Position numbers and translations under genes: made by a program
Notes under the pieces: generated by a model
The model's input: the letters and a program-made list of their open reading frames with translations, nothing else
What the model was told of the DNA's origin: nothing
Database searches by the model: none
In this document: positions 47,601 to 56,300 of the stretch, one piece after another
Layout: each line of letters starts with the position of its first letter
Numbering within the stretch: position 1 is the stretch's first letter
From: Arthrobacter sp. KBS0703
GTDB lineage: Bacteria; Actinomycetota; Actinomycetes; Actinomycetales; Micrococcaceae
Assembly: GCF_002008315.2 (NCBI RefSeq)
Contig: NZ_MVDG02000001.1
Span: 2,790,001 to 2,854,000 of the forward strand
DNA: 64,000 nt
Direction: 5' to 3'

Positions 47601-47870
47601 ACGGAAGAAGCCCCAGCAACTCGCGAGGAGCTCGAGCGGCTGCTGAACATCTGGCGAAAGGCTGCCCTGGCGGACGCCGACCTGCCCTACGAAGGCAAGA
47701 AGAATTCGCCACGCTCTCTTCTTATCGATTCCAGCAAAGCCCTCGAAGATCCCGACTTCGTCTACAGCACGAGCAGCATCCCCTGGCCGACACCCCGAAG
47801 CATGCGCGACGTGGACGCAGAAACCGCGCTCCGGCCGGCCCCTATGAGGAAGGACGCCTCCCTTGGCTAG
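44664..47870 (+). CDS. drmA: DISARM helicase DrmA
   Basis: A 1068-aa SF2 helicase-like protein of the DrmA type. Walker A is FPTGGGKTEAYL (near 431-442). A four-Cys zinc knuckle (CPWCG..CSNTACEF) lies around 545-575, DELHLISGPLG is near 635, and SVGLDVDRLGLM and QATSRVGRQHPGL (near 850-890) are the motif V/VI equivalents. The first 300 residues are a non-helicase N-terminal domain. DrmA forms a complex with DrmB that binds DNA in DISARM anti-phage defence. AGGAG precedes the ATG, five bases after the UvrD-like stop, and the 3' end overlaps drmB. Confidence 0.9.
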   Translation: MTVSKLDSKYAFRREIVDRLVTDLYGPGASDELITERPLERYVTGVLWPAADDSYAEAPDEPESVAATSGEASVDSPVANARLTYPSSVGMTVSVDTTLSTVLLVSPAAARYAPIPSVRDSGSKRRDAYDWQRLPAELPEVQIDLASAGPQRHLLEGGALELYALVRIPEETVVTVTVVLRNTQPKPDPTSDKDVACWFQAGLSVHTEKPALVDRSKLRTTLPSDPDLASSELLYRNHMVFGAGHGCAVDVEASDVDGRLCQRVTTTFVPRQDVHRSMAGVSNANLSLSFMGSATREDVVAQLNLLAEDYASWIAASSDSVTADGQTQVPPHLRGVAADHMKQAGTAHDRIKAGIQLLVNDERAFEAFQLANQAMHMQRSRQDWVRNGAKGEFVLGAQAWRPFQIAFILINLPSVTDDQHPERDIADLLWFPTGGGKTEAYLGLVAYLLLLRRLRNTSVRGVAVIMRYTLRLLTIQQFERAAMLICSLESVRLANEDRVGGAPFGIGLWVGGGATPNDIATARTNLGKLRNNQEVVEGNPKQIEACPWCGTRLTVDDYRIVKVPSDRMLVSCSNTACEFEDGLPVHIIDTDVYRERPELVIGTVDKFAGMSWRGEIATLLGRISPADLGPDLIIQDELHLISGPLGSTVGLFETAVDLAASGIGREVGSASRKPKIIASTATIRRAKDQIRSVFNRESSLFPPPGLDPDDSFFANKAPSDQFGTRQYVGVLASGTSHATLMVRTYASLLHSSNVIEGAATEDRDPYWTLVGYFNSLRVLGSAYLQVYDDVRARLNLLAKREGRLGARGIQLSELTSRVENHKIPEALKSLEKSLMSGLTPEDVVLATNMISVGLDVDRLGLMAVMGQPQSSAEYIQATSRVGRQHPGLVVTIFNAARTRDRSHYESFNDFHGALYRAVEATSATPFAARSRDRGLHATLVSALRMLVPELRSTAGHVRDESPTVDGIMSWIGDRVAAVDTEEAPATREELERLLNIWRKAALADADLPYEGKKNSPRSLLIDSSKALEDPDFVYSTSSIPWPTPRSMRDVDAETALRPAPMRKDASLG

Positions 47871-49956
47871 AAAGACCTATGCTGCCCGACGCAGCCAGTT
47901 GATCTCCACGTTCGGAGTAGGGAGTCTATTCCCCGCCGAAAACAACAGCTTCATGATCACAAGCATTGATCAATGGGACAAGAAGCATTTGAAGCCGGTC
48001 AGTGAGCCGCGCCTGGCACGCAGCCTCGGGGTATCAGAGCTTCTGCTGCCGCCAGCCGGCACGCGCGGGAAGATCCCGGTTGTGCGCTTTCCCCAGATGC
48101 TCGTGTGCCCCAACTGCAATCGAATCGGACGGGTTCAGCAGCTGCAAGCATCGTACGAGGACCCGAAGTGCGGCTTGTGCAAGTCACTGGCGCCGCTGAC
48201 CCCCTCCCGATTCGTTGTGGCGTGCGAAGACGGACATATCGATGACTTCCCATATTCCTATTGGGTCCATGGTCACACCCCGAGCGACGACGCGGATCAT
48301 CTGCTGTCTCTCGCGTCCGAGGGCCGAACATCGTCGCTTGCCGACATGGTTGTGCGGTGCTCGTGCGGAAAGTCTCGAACGATGGCCGATGCGTTCAACT
48401 CAATTGCCTTGAAGGAAATGAAGTGCCAGGGGAACCGCCCCTGGCTCGGCTGGGGCTACAGCGAACGTGGATGCGGCAAAGCCTCAAAAACGGTTCAGCG
48501 CGGTGCCTCAAATGTCTGGTTCCCGGTGGTTCGGTCGGCAATCTCGATCCCGCCATATTCCGAATTTCTTGCCAAGGTGGTCACATCAAAAGCGTCGCAG
48601 CTCAGCCAACCGCAGGCTCTGGAGCCCGGTTCCACCTGGGTTCTAGAAGGCGTGGTCAATGAATTTGACGGCCGCTTCTCCGTCGACGAACTCCGCGCCG
48701 AGATAAAACGCCAGTTCCACGGCAGTGAGGAAGCTGAACTTTCCGAGGACCAGCTGCGGGAGCAAGAGTTCCTCGCGCTGATGAACGGCCGCCGTGACAG
48801 CCCGGACACCGATTTTGTAGCTGAGAAAGTCACCGTACCGGAGGCCCATCAACACTGGATCAAGGCGGCACGAAAGGTCACCCGGCTCAGGGAGGTCCGC
48901 GCCCTATACGGCTTTAGCCGTCTACACCCCCGGAGCGAAGACAAGCCTGACGCCAAGTTATCGCCGCTGTCACCCGACGACAACCGGCAGAATTGGCTGC
49001 CCGCAATTGAGACGCTGGGTGAGGGACTCTTTGTGGCGCTGGACCGATCACAGGTTGAGGCTTGGGCTGAAACGGACTTCGCAGCCGGCAGGGAGAAGAC
49101 TCTCCGCCTGAATGCGAAGCGCGCAGCTGAGCAGCGCGGCCAGGACCCCATTCCCGTCAGCATTGTTGAGACCCTGATCCACACCCTCTCCCACATCATC
49201 ATCGACCAGCTCTCGCTGGACGCTGGCTACCCCGCGTCTTCTATTCGGGAACGCCTCTATGTAGGTCCTGAGCAAGTCGGAGTGCTCTTGTATACGGCAT
49301 CGTCCGACTCTGCAGGCAGCCTGGGCGGCATCGCTGCACAGGCGAGCCCCAGGCGCCTTGGCCCCTCCTTGGATGAAGGACTGTTCCGCACGTCCTGGTG
49401 TTCAGCGGATCCTGTTTGCATCGAGTCTCGAGGTTCGGGAACCGATGCCCGAAACCTCGCGGCATGCCACTGCTGCGTCCTTGTGCCGGAAACAAGCTGC
49501 GAGCTGTTCAATTCCAATCTCGACCGGGGCTCCTTGTTTGGCGTCCATGGTCAGATCGGGCTTGGCTTTATGGACTGGGCGGCCCTTAACCCCGTTGCCA
49601 CTACCGGCGCCGAAAAACCAGGCAGCGTTTCGGACGTTTCCCATGACGACAACGTCCCTGTCAGCGTGCGTCAAAGCCCCTGGTTGACAGTCTTCGCCGA
49701 ATCCGGTCCCGAGCTCCAGGAACTCATTCCCGAGCTCGTCGAGGTAAATGTGGAACTTGGAGACTGGGGCGCCGATATTGGCCCCGAGAACCAGTGGCAA
49801 GTTGATCTATCCTGGGCGGCTTCGCGCGTGGCGGTACTTGTCGAACGGGATGACGAACGCGACGACTGGCTCGCGGAACAAGGTTGGACTACCTACCACA
49901 CGAACGATTTTGCACCCGCGGACCTCGCGGACAAGCTAGCCGACAAGGTCTACTAA
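47863..49956 (+). CDS. drmB: DISARM protein DrmB (DUF1998)
   Basis: A 697-aa DrmB-type protein. The start region ARRSQLISTFGVGSLFP and the Cys-rich block CPNC..CGLC (near 82-105) followed by CEDGHIDDFPYSYWVHG (near 120) are the family's hallmark. The DUF1998 part around 435-545 has LIHTLSHIIIDQLS, ERLYVG..GVLLYT and the cluster CHCCVLVPETSCELFN. It works with DrmA. The start is a TTG (47863) overlapping the drmA stop by 8 bases, with AGGAAGGA in front. The gene ends five bases before a strong hairpin. No PLD-type drmC follows, which is unusual for DISARM. Confidence 0.9.
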   Translation: MARKTYAARRSQLISTFGVGSLFPAENNSFMITSIDQWDKKHLKPVSEPRLARSLGVSELLLPPAGTRGKIPVVRFPQMLVCPNCNRIGRVQQLQASYEDPKCGLCKSLAPLTPSRFVVACEDGHIDDFPYSYWVHGHTPSDDADHLLSLASEGRTSSLADMVVRCSCGKSRTMADAFNSIALKEMKCQGNRPWLGWGYSERGCGKASKTVQRGASNVWFPVVRSAISIPPYSEFLAKVVTSKASQLSQPQALEPGSTWVLEGVVNEFDGRFSVDELRAEIKRQFHGSEEAELSEDQLREQEFLALMNGRRDSPDTDFVAEKVTVPEAHQHWIKAARKVTRLREVRALYGFSRLHPRSEDKPDAKLSPLSPDDNRQNWLPAIETLGEGLFVALDRSQVEAWAETDFAAGREKTLRLNAKRAAEQRGQDPIPVSIVETLIHTLSHIIIDQLSLDAGYPASSIRERLYVGPEQVGVLLYTASSDSAGSLGGIAAQASPRRLGPSLDEGLFRTSWCSADPVCIESRGSGTDARNLAACHCCVLVPETSCELFNSNLDRGSLFGVHGQIGLGFMDWAALNPVATTGAEKPGSVSDVSHDDNVPVSVRQSPWLTVFAESGPELQELIPELVEVNVELGDWGADIGPENQWQVDLSWAASRVAVLVERDDERDDWLAEQGWTTYHTNDFAPADLADKLADKVY

Positions 49957-49961
49957 TGCTA

Positions 49962-49993
49962 GCGTGGGGGGTCGGTCCTCCGACCCCCCACGC
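49962..49993. terminator. Perfect bidirectional terminator between convergent defence operons
   Basis: A 14-bp perfect stem (49962-49975 with 49980-49993) and TCCT loop lie in the 48-base gap between the drmB stop and the DUF3883 gene stop, followed by AAAA on the plus strand. It is placed to end both converging transcripts. Confidence 0.85.
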
Positions 49994-50004
49994 AAAACCG
50001 GGTC

Positions 50005-50994
50005 TTAGTCCAGGAAGTACTCGTAGCTCAGCGGCTTCAGGTTCTCCGGCGAAGGCCGCCAATCCGGGTAGACACTCATCGTCCCGTCGTCGCTGGTGAT
50101 GGAACCATCGAGGTGGCGCTCCCACGGGATATCAGCCACCACTACCAAGTCCGTCAGGCCATAGTCATTAGCGTGCTTAACCTCATTGCGCGTCAGGATG
50201 ACTTTCTGCACGTATCCCTGAGAGCCCTTCACTTCGATGTGACGCTCTTCGTCACCACGTATTGCCAGCAAATCGTAAGAGCGGAAGGCGCCGACGTCTT
50301 CGACACTGTAGCCAGCTGCTTCGTAGTGAACAATTGCCTGCCGGACGGCCTGCATCTCAATCGCCTTCTTCAATATAGGGTCGGCGCAGAAGCCCGCGTA
50401 GCGCTGTCTCACGCCATTTTGTCCGCTTACGGGCGGTGCGACGAGTGGCCGGTCGAACCCGCCCCAGTCGCTGTCAGGGAGCAATTCGGGCACGGCGTCG
50501 ATGACCTGGCGGGGCATCTTGAACAAATAGCCCTGATTTGGCTTTAGTCCGGCTCTCCGGTGCCGGTTGAAAGGAAAATGGATATCCTGCTTGGGCTTGG
50601 CATACTCGGCACGAAGCGAGTCAAGGATCCCAAGAATGACCCCCTCGTCCTCACGCAAGTCATCTAGTAATTGTGGACGAGGAAGAGGCTTGTAATCAGT
50701 CAGGGGAATCGTATCGGCGCTCTCCCCCAGCCAGCTGCCTGAGTCAGACCGAAGTGCACCGGCGACTCGAGAGACCCCGTAGATCCCGGGTTTCCAGCGC
50801 ATTGGGTTCTTCCTACTTACCCAGTGCAGAACTACGTCGCCGACTTTCACATCATGCATTCGGTCATGGTTGCCGGTCGGTGGAGCAATGAGTTGCGTTC
50901 CGAATTTCGCTTCAAAAGCGATTTCCATCCAGTAACGCTGCGAGGCGTCGCCGTCCCACCAACGCGCCTTGTTCCCAACCGCACTAACAGTCAT
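50005..50994 (-). CDS. EVE-like plus DUF3883 nuclease-type protein
   Basis: A 329-aa protein in two parts. Residues about 1-110 resemble an EVE/PUA-like reader domain (RYWMEIAFE, KVGDVVLHWVSRKNP, GIYGVSRVAG), a fold that binds modified bases. Residues about 215-310 are a DUF3883 domain of the PD-(D/E)XK type, with YDLLAIRGDEERHIEVKGSQG, whose Asp and Glu-x-Lys (near 253) are the expected metal-binding core. A modification-dependent nuclease is a fair inference. A GTG at 51015 would add 7 residues; the ATG at 50994 follows GGGGGAG closely. An inverted repeat, ATATTC-GT-GAATAT (51018-51031), lies just upstream. It is last in the minus-strand operon. Confidence 0.78.
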   Translation of the reverse strand: MTVSAVGNKARWWDGDASQRYWMEIAFEAKFGTQLIAPPTGNHDRMHDVKVGDVVLHWVSRKNPMRWKPGIYGVSRVAGALRSDSGSWLGESADTIPLTDYKPLPRPQLLDDLREDEGVILGILDSLRAEYAKPKQDIHFPFNRHRRAGLKPNQGYLFKMPRQVIDAVPELLPDSDWGGFDRPLVAPPVSGQNGVRQRYAGFCADPILKKAIEMQAVRQAIVHYEAAGYSVEDVGAFRSYDLLAIRGDEERHIEVKGSQGYVQKVILTRNEVKHANDYGLTDLVVVADIPWERHLDGSITSDDGTMSVYPDWRPSPENLKPLSYEYFLD

Positions 50995-51036
50995 TACTCC
51001 CCCAATAGTTGTCACTTATATTCGTGAATATTGAAA

Positions 51037-53319
51037 CTACTTTGTACCAAGCAACTCCGACGGTTTTCCGCTCCAAGACACGACCAAGCCGTCGCGGGCG
51101 CGTGTAGCCGCGACATATAGCAGCGACCGTTCACGAAGAATGGCGTCAGCCTGCTCCGCCGGCGCTAGGCCCTTGACCTGATAGGAAGCCGGCAGGGTTT
51201 GGTCCGAAATCCCGAAAAGAACCACTCTCGTGAATTCCATACCCTTCGACCGGTGCATGGTCATCACTGACGGCACGCCAGGTACCGTCGCTGCAGTAGC
51301 TGTCCTGGCTTCGAGATCGCGTTCATTCAGCCCGTTGATGACCTTGCCGACCTGGAAATTGGAGCGGACCAGGATTCCGACGGTCTCCAGCGGCACCCCT
51401 TCGTCTGTCCACCTCCGCAGATAGTCAGCAAGGTTGTCCAGTTCCTCAGCGATCGAGGCAGAGGCTATTTCCTCTGGCCGCGGCCCTACCCGCGAAGAGG
51501 TATAGCCGTTAATAGACTCCTGATCGCCTTCAATGTCCGTCACCGGAGCTCCGCTAAGAAGTCCGACGGCGTAGGCCAGGTTCTGCTGGGTGGTGCGGTA
51601 ATTGAGCGTCAACCGGCGTGACCGACCGACGATGCCAATTCCGAAGCGGGACAACGGGACCTTCTGACCGTAGATACGCTGATGCGAATCCTCTGCGATG
51701 AAAAGGTCATCCGGCCCCTGCTGGACCAGTTCCCGGAGAAACAGCCAGTGGCCGGCGTGCAAGTCCTGGCCTTCATCGATCAGCACATGGTCAGCAAGAC
51801 GTGCCCCGTTGGCCTCTGCACGCTGGCGAAGCACCAGAGCTGCAAGGTGCGCCAGCTCCACGAACGAGGCATGCATTTCGATCCGGTTGTAGTACCGGTA
51901 GGATTCCACGACCTTCCAGACTGCAAGCCGCTTCGCCCGGTTCAAGGCTGTACCCCGGCCGGCGCGGGGCACCTTCAGGTATTCGTCCTTGCCGCTGATG
52001 AAGTTGGGCAGGATCACCGTCTCGTACTCCTGCTGGAGGAATGTCGGATTGGCTAGCTCGAGCTCCAGCTGATAATCGACGTCGGCCAGGGCGGACTCCC
52101 ACTGCTGGCGTGCACCATCTGTGTCCAAGATCTTCCCTGGAGCAGAGACCTCCAGCCCGAAAAGGTTCTTCATGGCACGGCGCTGCTCCGTTTCCTGAGC
52201 ACCGCGAAACACCTTGCTGACGAGTGAATCAACGCCGGAAACATAGGTGCCGCGTGCTCCTGGCTTGGCCGCCCGCGGAAGATCGGCGTCCAGCTTCGAC
52301 AATCCGCTTTCCAGCGAGTCAGCAAGTGTCGTCGTGTAGGTCGTCAGAACAATCCGCGATGCCGGTTCAGCCGCGGCCAGCATCCGGGCGCGGTGGAGAA
52401 GGACCACCGTCTTGCCCGTTCCGGCACCACCGGAGAGACGGAAGGAGCCGTTGTAGCGGCGTTCCGAGTAGACACGTTGTTCCGGATGAAGGAACGTGCG
52501 CCAGGAATCGAAGTCTCCACCCTCGATGACCTTTTTGAGCTCGTCCGAGTTGTCGCCCACGAACGTGAATTGCATCCTCGTGGCGGGATGTTCCAGTGAC
52601 TTCCGGATCTTCTCCTCTTCTGTCGCCTGCGGATCGTCCACGTAGCGGCTCAGCGCGAGCTTGTCCTGGACTTCCTGGACGGAGGTGCCGGCAGCCAGTT
52701 CAAGGAGGGCAGTTGCCTGCCACTCGGGCGCCTCGTCCAAGACGTCCAGGAGATCTTCGTCCGAGGACGCAGCGAATGCCCGGGCCACAAGGTCCAAGCC
52801 GAGGCCAAGCTCTGAAACCAATTCAGCCAGATCCATACCGCACCCAAGAAGCGGGTTCGTCCAGGGTTCGGCCGTCTCGCCGCCCGGCGGCTCTTGAACC
52901 TCGGACTCCACTTCGGCCTCCGGCGTCCGAGCATCAGGCACAACCGGCGCAACAGGCGGAACTGGCGGGACAGATGCGCCGCCGTCGGGCGTGGACGCCC
53001 GGATGACCTCCAGGACGCCGTTGACGGAGTTCACCTGAAGCACGCTGGAACGGGCGATGTCGATTGCCTCGTCGTGCGGCCAGGCGCCGTAGTAGAAGTA
53101 GTGCGGGATGGTGTCGAAGGCGACCTTGAAGAGCACGGCCCGGTAGTTGAGGTCAATCCGGCCGGTCCGCACGCGGGGGTCCGCGGGAGTGTGCATGGGT
53201 TCGATATGGAGCCCGGGCGCGGTGTCGTCCTTCTGGAGCTTCTCGAAGAAGGAGTACACCTTGTTCTTCATGGTGCCGTCGATCTTGTCCTTTTGCTTGA
53301 TCCATGTCACCAGCGCCAT
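51037..53319 (-). CDS. UvrD-type helicase with RelE-like N-terminal domain
   Basis: A 760-aa protein. Residues about 1-110 look like a RelE/ParE-type fold (FFEKLQKDDTAPGLHIEPM, the LNYRAVLFKV strand, HYFYYGAWPHDEAIDIA), as found in mRNA interferases or their inactive relatives. A variable Pro/Glu-rich linker follows to about 165. The SF1 helicase core has GGAGTGKTVVLLHRARM (near 305), DEGQDL (near 518), LNYRTTQ, MHRSKGMEFTRVV (near 695) and YVAATRARDGL (near 738). It starts one base after the stop of the large DUF1998 helicase and is coupled to it. Confidence 0.85.
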   Translation of the reverse strand: MALVTWIKQKDKIDGTMKNKVYSFFEKLQKDDTAPGLHIEPMHTPADPRVRTGRIDLNYRAVLFKVAFDTIPHYFYYGAWPHDEAIDIARSSVLQVNSVNGVLEVIRASTPDGGASVPPVPPVAPVVPDARTPEAEVESEVQEPPGGETAEPWTNPLLGCGMDLAELVSELGLGLDLVARAFAASSDEDLLDVLDEAPEWQATALLELAAGTSVQEVQDKLALSRYVDDPQATEEEKIRKSLEHPATRMQFTFVGDNSDELKKVIEGGDFDSWRTFLHPEQRVYSERRYNGSFRLSGGAGTGKTVVLLHRARMLAAAEPASRIVLTTYTTTLADSLESGLSKLDADLPRAAKPGARGTYVSGVDSLVSKVFRGAQETEQRRAMKNLFGLEVSAPGKILDTDGARQQWESALADVDYQLELELANPTFLQQEYETVILPNFISGKDEYLKVPRAGRGTALNRAKRLAVWKVVESYRYYNRIEMHASFVELAHLAALVLRQRAEANGARLADHVLIDEGQDLHAGHWLFLRELVQQGPDDLFIAEDSHQRIYGQKVPLSRFGIGIVGRSRRLTLNYRTTQQNLAYAVGLLSGAPVTDIEGDQESINGYTSSRVGPRPEEIASASIAEELDNLADYLRRWTDEGVPLETVGILVRSNFQVGKVINGLNERDLEARTATAATVPGVPSVMTMHRSKGMEFTRVVLFGISDQTLPASYQVKGLAPAEQADAILRERSLLYVAATRARDGLVVSWSGKPSELLGTK

Positions 53320-53320
53320 A

Positions 53321-56300
53321 TCAAGCTCCCTTCACTTTCAGCAGTTCGCAAATTTCGTCAACGTCTGTTCCCACGGTGGCCCAGCCGGCGGCCTGAAGTT
53401 CAGCGCGCCCGTCGTCGCCGTCCATCACGACGGCGATCCGATAGTCCGGCCAGGCTATCGAGACCGGCAGGCCGTCCACCTCGAACCCGAGTTCGGGCAG
53501 GACAGAGATGTCCGCGTTGGCGATAGCCAGCAGGAGTGTTTTTTCGAACTCGGTTGCCTGCTCCAGCAGCTCGTTCCAGGCAGGGCTGAGGCCGTCTGAC
53601 ATCTCCAGCCGCACGGCCTCCTCCTCAACTGAACCGCCAGCGCTGACCGGAGACATCACCGATCCAATCGTCAGACCGATCGGTTTGAACGCCAGGAGGT
53701 TGGAGAGCCGCAGCCACTCGCGCCAGGACGCCTCGTGCACAGGCGAGCCGACCGCTTCTGTCCGGTCATCCAGGCACAGCCCGACGGCGATGGTGGACAG
53801 GCTCTTGGGCGACCCGGCCGCCGCGAACCCCAGGCTCCCCGAACTGTACGTCCAGGCCGAGACCGTGCCAGCGGGCAAAGATCGCGCCAGGCCTTGGGAC
53901 AGTGCCGCCGCGTGCGCGTACATCGCGTCGGCGTCGCCGGGCTCGGGCCGCTGGGCCATTAGCATGAGCGGCACCAGCTCCGAGAAGTTCGCCCAGGCCT
54001 CGGGATCAGGCCGGTTGACCCATTCCCAGAGCATTGTCATGGCGTCGCGACCCAGCATGTCCATGATCGCGGCGTTCACCGGGTAGTTGGCCATGAGCTG
54101 GGCGTTGAGCTTGGCATTGGCCCAGGAAGGCAGCGTAGCAGCGGCGTCGCGGCCAGCTTCAAACGCTTCCACGTCCTGCCACGTCACGGCCCACGGCACT
54201 GCGGCCCCGGATAGCTCCGAGCTGTGCCGGAGCTTGTCGCGTTTGGTGGCGTCGTCCGCGATTCTGTTGTGTTCCGGGGACGCGTGAAAAGTGAAGCCAT
54301 CTGTGTAGATCGCCAGCACGGGGAAGTTCGGGTCCGGCGGTCCCTTCAGCAAGAAGTCGGGGCGGGTTCCGGCGACATCCACCTGCGGGATGAGCTGCCA
54401 TTGGAACTGCTGCCCGGGGATCCGGAAGGTTATGGTGTCCGCCAGCGCACCGGGGGTCACCTTCGTGTGTGCACCCACCGCCTTCAGCCGATCCATCCAG
54501 GCCTTCCGGAAGCGCTTTTCCAGTAGCGATTCGATCGAGGTCTCGGCGTCGGGCGCCTCTTCGGTGACGGTCCAGTCGGAGAACGACGGCGGGAGGCCGC
54601 CGTCCGTGGCCGCCTCGCCGGAGCGCAGCAGCAACCCGAGCAGGCGTTCGGCGCTGGCCCGGGCCACCTTGTCCACCGTCCACGGATCGGCAAAGGGAAG
54701 CAGACAGTGATGGCACGCCAGCCGCTCCTCGAAACGGCAGCTGCAGTCCCGCACGGTCTGCCACGCGGCGTGCAGCAGTTCCCACACCCGTTCGGCGTTG
54801 GCGAACTCGGCCAGGTAGCCGGTTCCGCCAGGGACTTTGTCGTGCAGCATCAGGGCAATCCGGTCCCCGCCGTAAGCCGGATCGTTGATCCGCAGCACCC
54901 CAAGGTGGTCCGGGGCCCCACCCAGGACTTTCTGGAGACCCAGCAGCATGGCGGCCTGGAGGCTGGGGACCGAGAAGTCGTCGCCGTAGGTCACGTCTAG
55001 GGGCAGATGCAGCACCACGCCCTGGGTGTTCAGTTCACGGGCAAGCACCACTTCCTTAACGCTCTCCTGGGCTGCCTTGCGGTACTTGCACCAGAACCGG
55101 TGCTCGGTGGGCATATTCTCCTTGGCGGACTGGTCCAGCTGGCCGCAGTAGGAGCACAGACGGAACATGGGCGTCCGGACGTCGTCGCCGGCGATGGTCC
55201 GCACCCCGCCGTTGGAGGCCGTCCGCCCGGTGTTGAGCCAGCGGATGTCCACCCGGTTGAAATATTCGGCGCCGAAGTCGTAGCCCTCCACAAACCAGCG
55301 CTTCTGCAGGTGCTGCGGGTCGATGTCCGCCGCGGCGACTATCGTGAAGCGTTCCCGAACGCGGTTGTCCCGGCGGTCGTTGATCGCGGCCTCGTCACGG
55401 CGGACCTCGGCGGAGACCTTTTTCATGACCACGACGTCCATCATCTGGCCCATGTCCGCGATGGCTGAAGTGCCGCAGCGCAGACAATTCTGCACCGCCG
55501 CGGCGGCGCCGAGGTCCGTCTTGATCCAGCCGCACTGCGGGCAGACCTGCCATTTTTGGATGTGGCTTTGCTGGGGGCCCAGGTCCACGGCGTCGATCAG
55601 GATTTCCATGCCCTGCGCGTAGAACGTAGCGCCGGGCGCGAATTCGCTCAGGGCCACCGAGGCGCCTCGGTTGTACGTCACTGTGTCGGTTACGAATTCC
55701 TGTGTGTCTGCGTCCTTCCAGGACAGCCCCACGTCCAGGCTCACCGAGTCGTCCAGAAGCGTGTAGTTGGGCAGCACGCCGTAGGCCTCCAGGACCGAAA
55801 TCCAGTACTGGCCCCGGAGCTGTTTGAGCTGGTCGCGGATCATTTTGAGGGTAGCTTTGGCGGTCCGGAGGGCCTGATGCGCGTCGGAGGTTTTGTCGTC
55901 CAGACGCTCCGCCAGGGCGGCGGCCTCCTCCAGCTCGGGCAGGGCGTTGCCGATTTCCTTGCGGCGAGTGTCCAGTTCGTCGACGTCGGCCTTCCACTCC
56001 CGTGCCGCCCGGATTAGGTGACGGGCGAGGCCGCTGGGCTCGCCGTCGTCGTGCCGCGACGCCCACGCTGTCAGGCGTGCGGCACTGTCCGCGGAAATCC
56101 GCTCGCCGAACTGGTCCAGGAACTCGGTGAGATACGCGGTAGCGTTCGCCGTGGCGTCCTCGATGAGGTCGCCGATGAATGATCCGGGCGCGACGCTCCC
56201 GAGGGCCTGGATGGCGTCAACCGGGTGCGGCCGGCCCGCAACCCGGGCGAAGCGGTCTGCGACGTGGGCTACATACTGGCGTCCCAGGATTTCTTCGGCA

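Noticed and set aside
49962..49993. A recombination (att) site between the convergent defence units
   Set aside because: The symmetric 14-bp stem with a 4-base loop sits exactly between two stop codons and is better explained as a terminator; no integrase gene is near.
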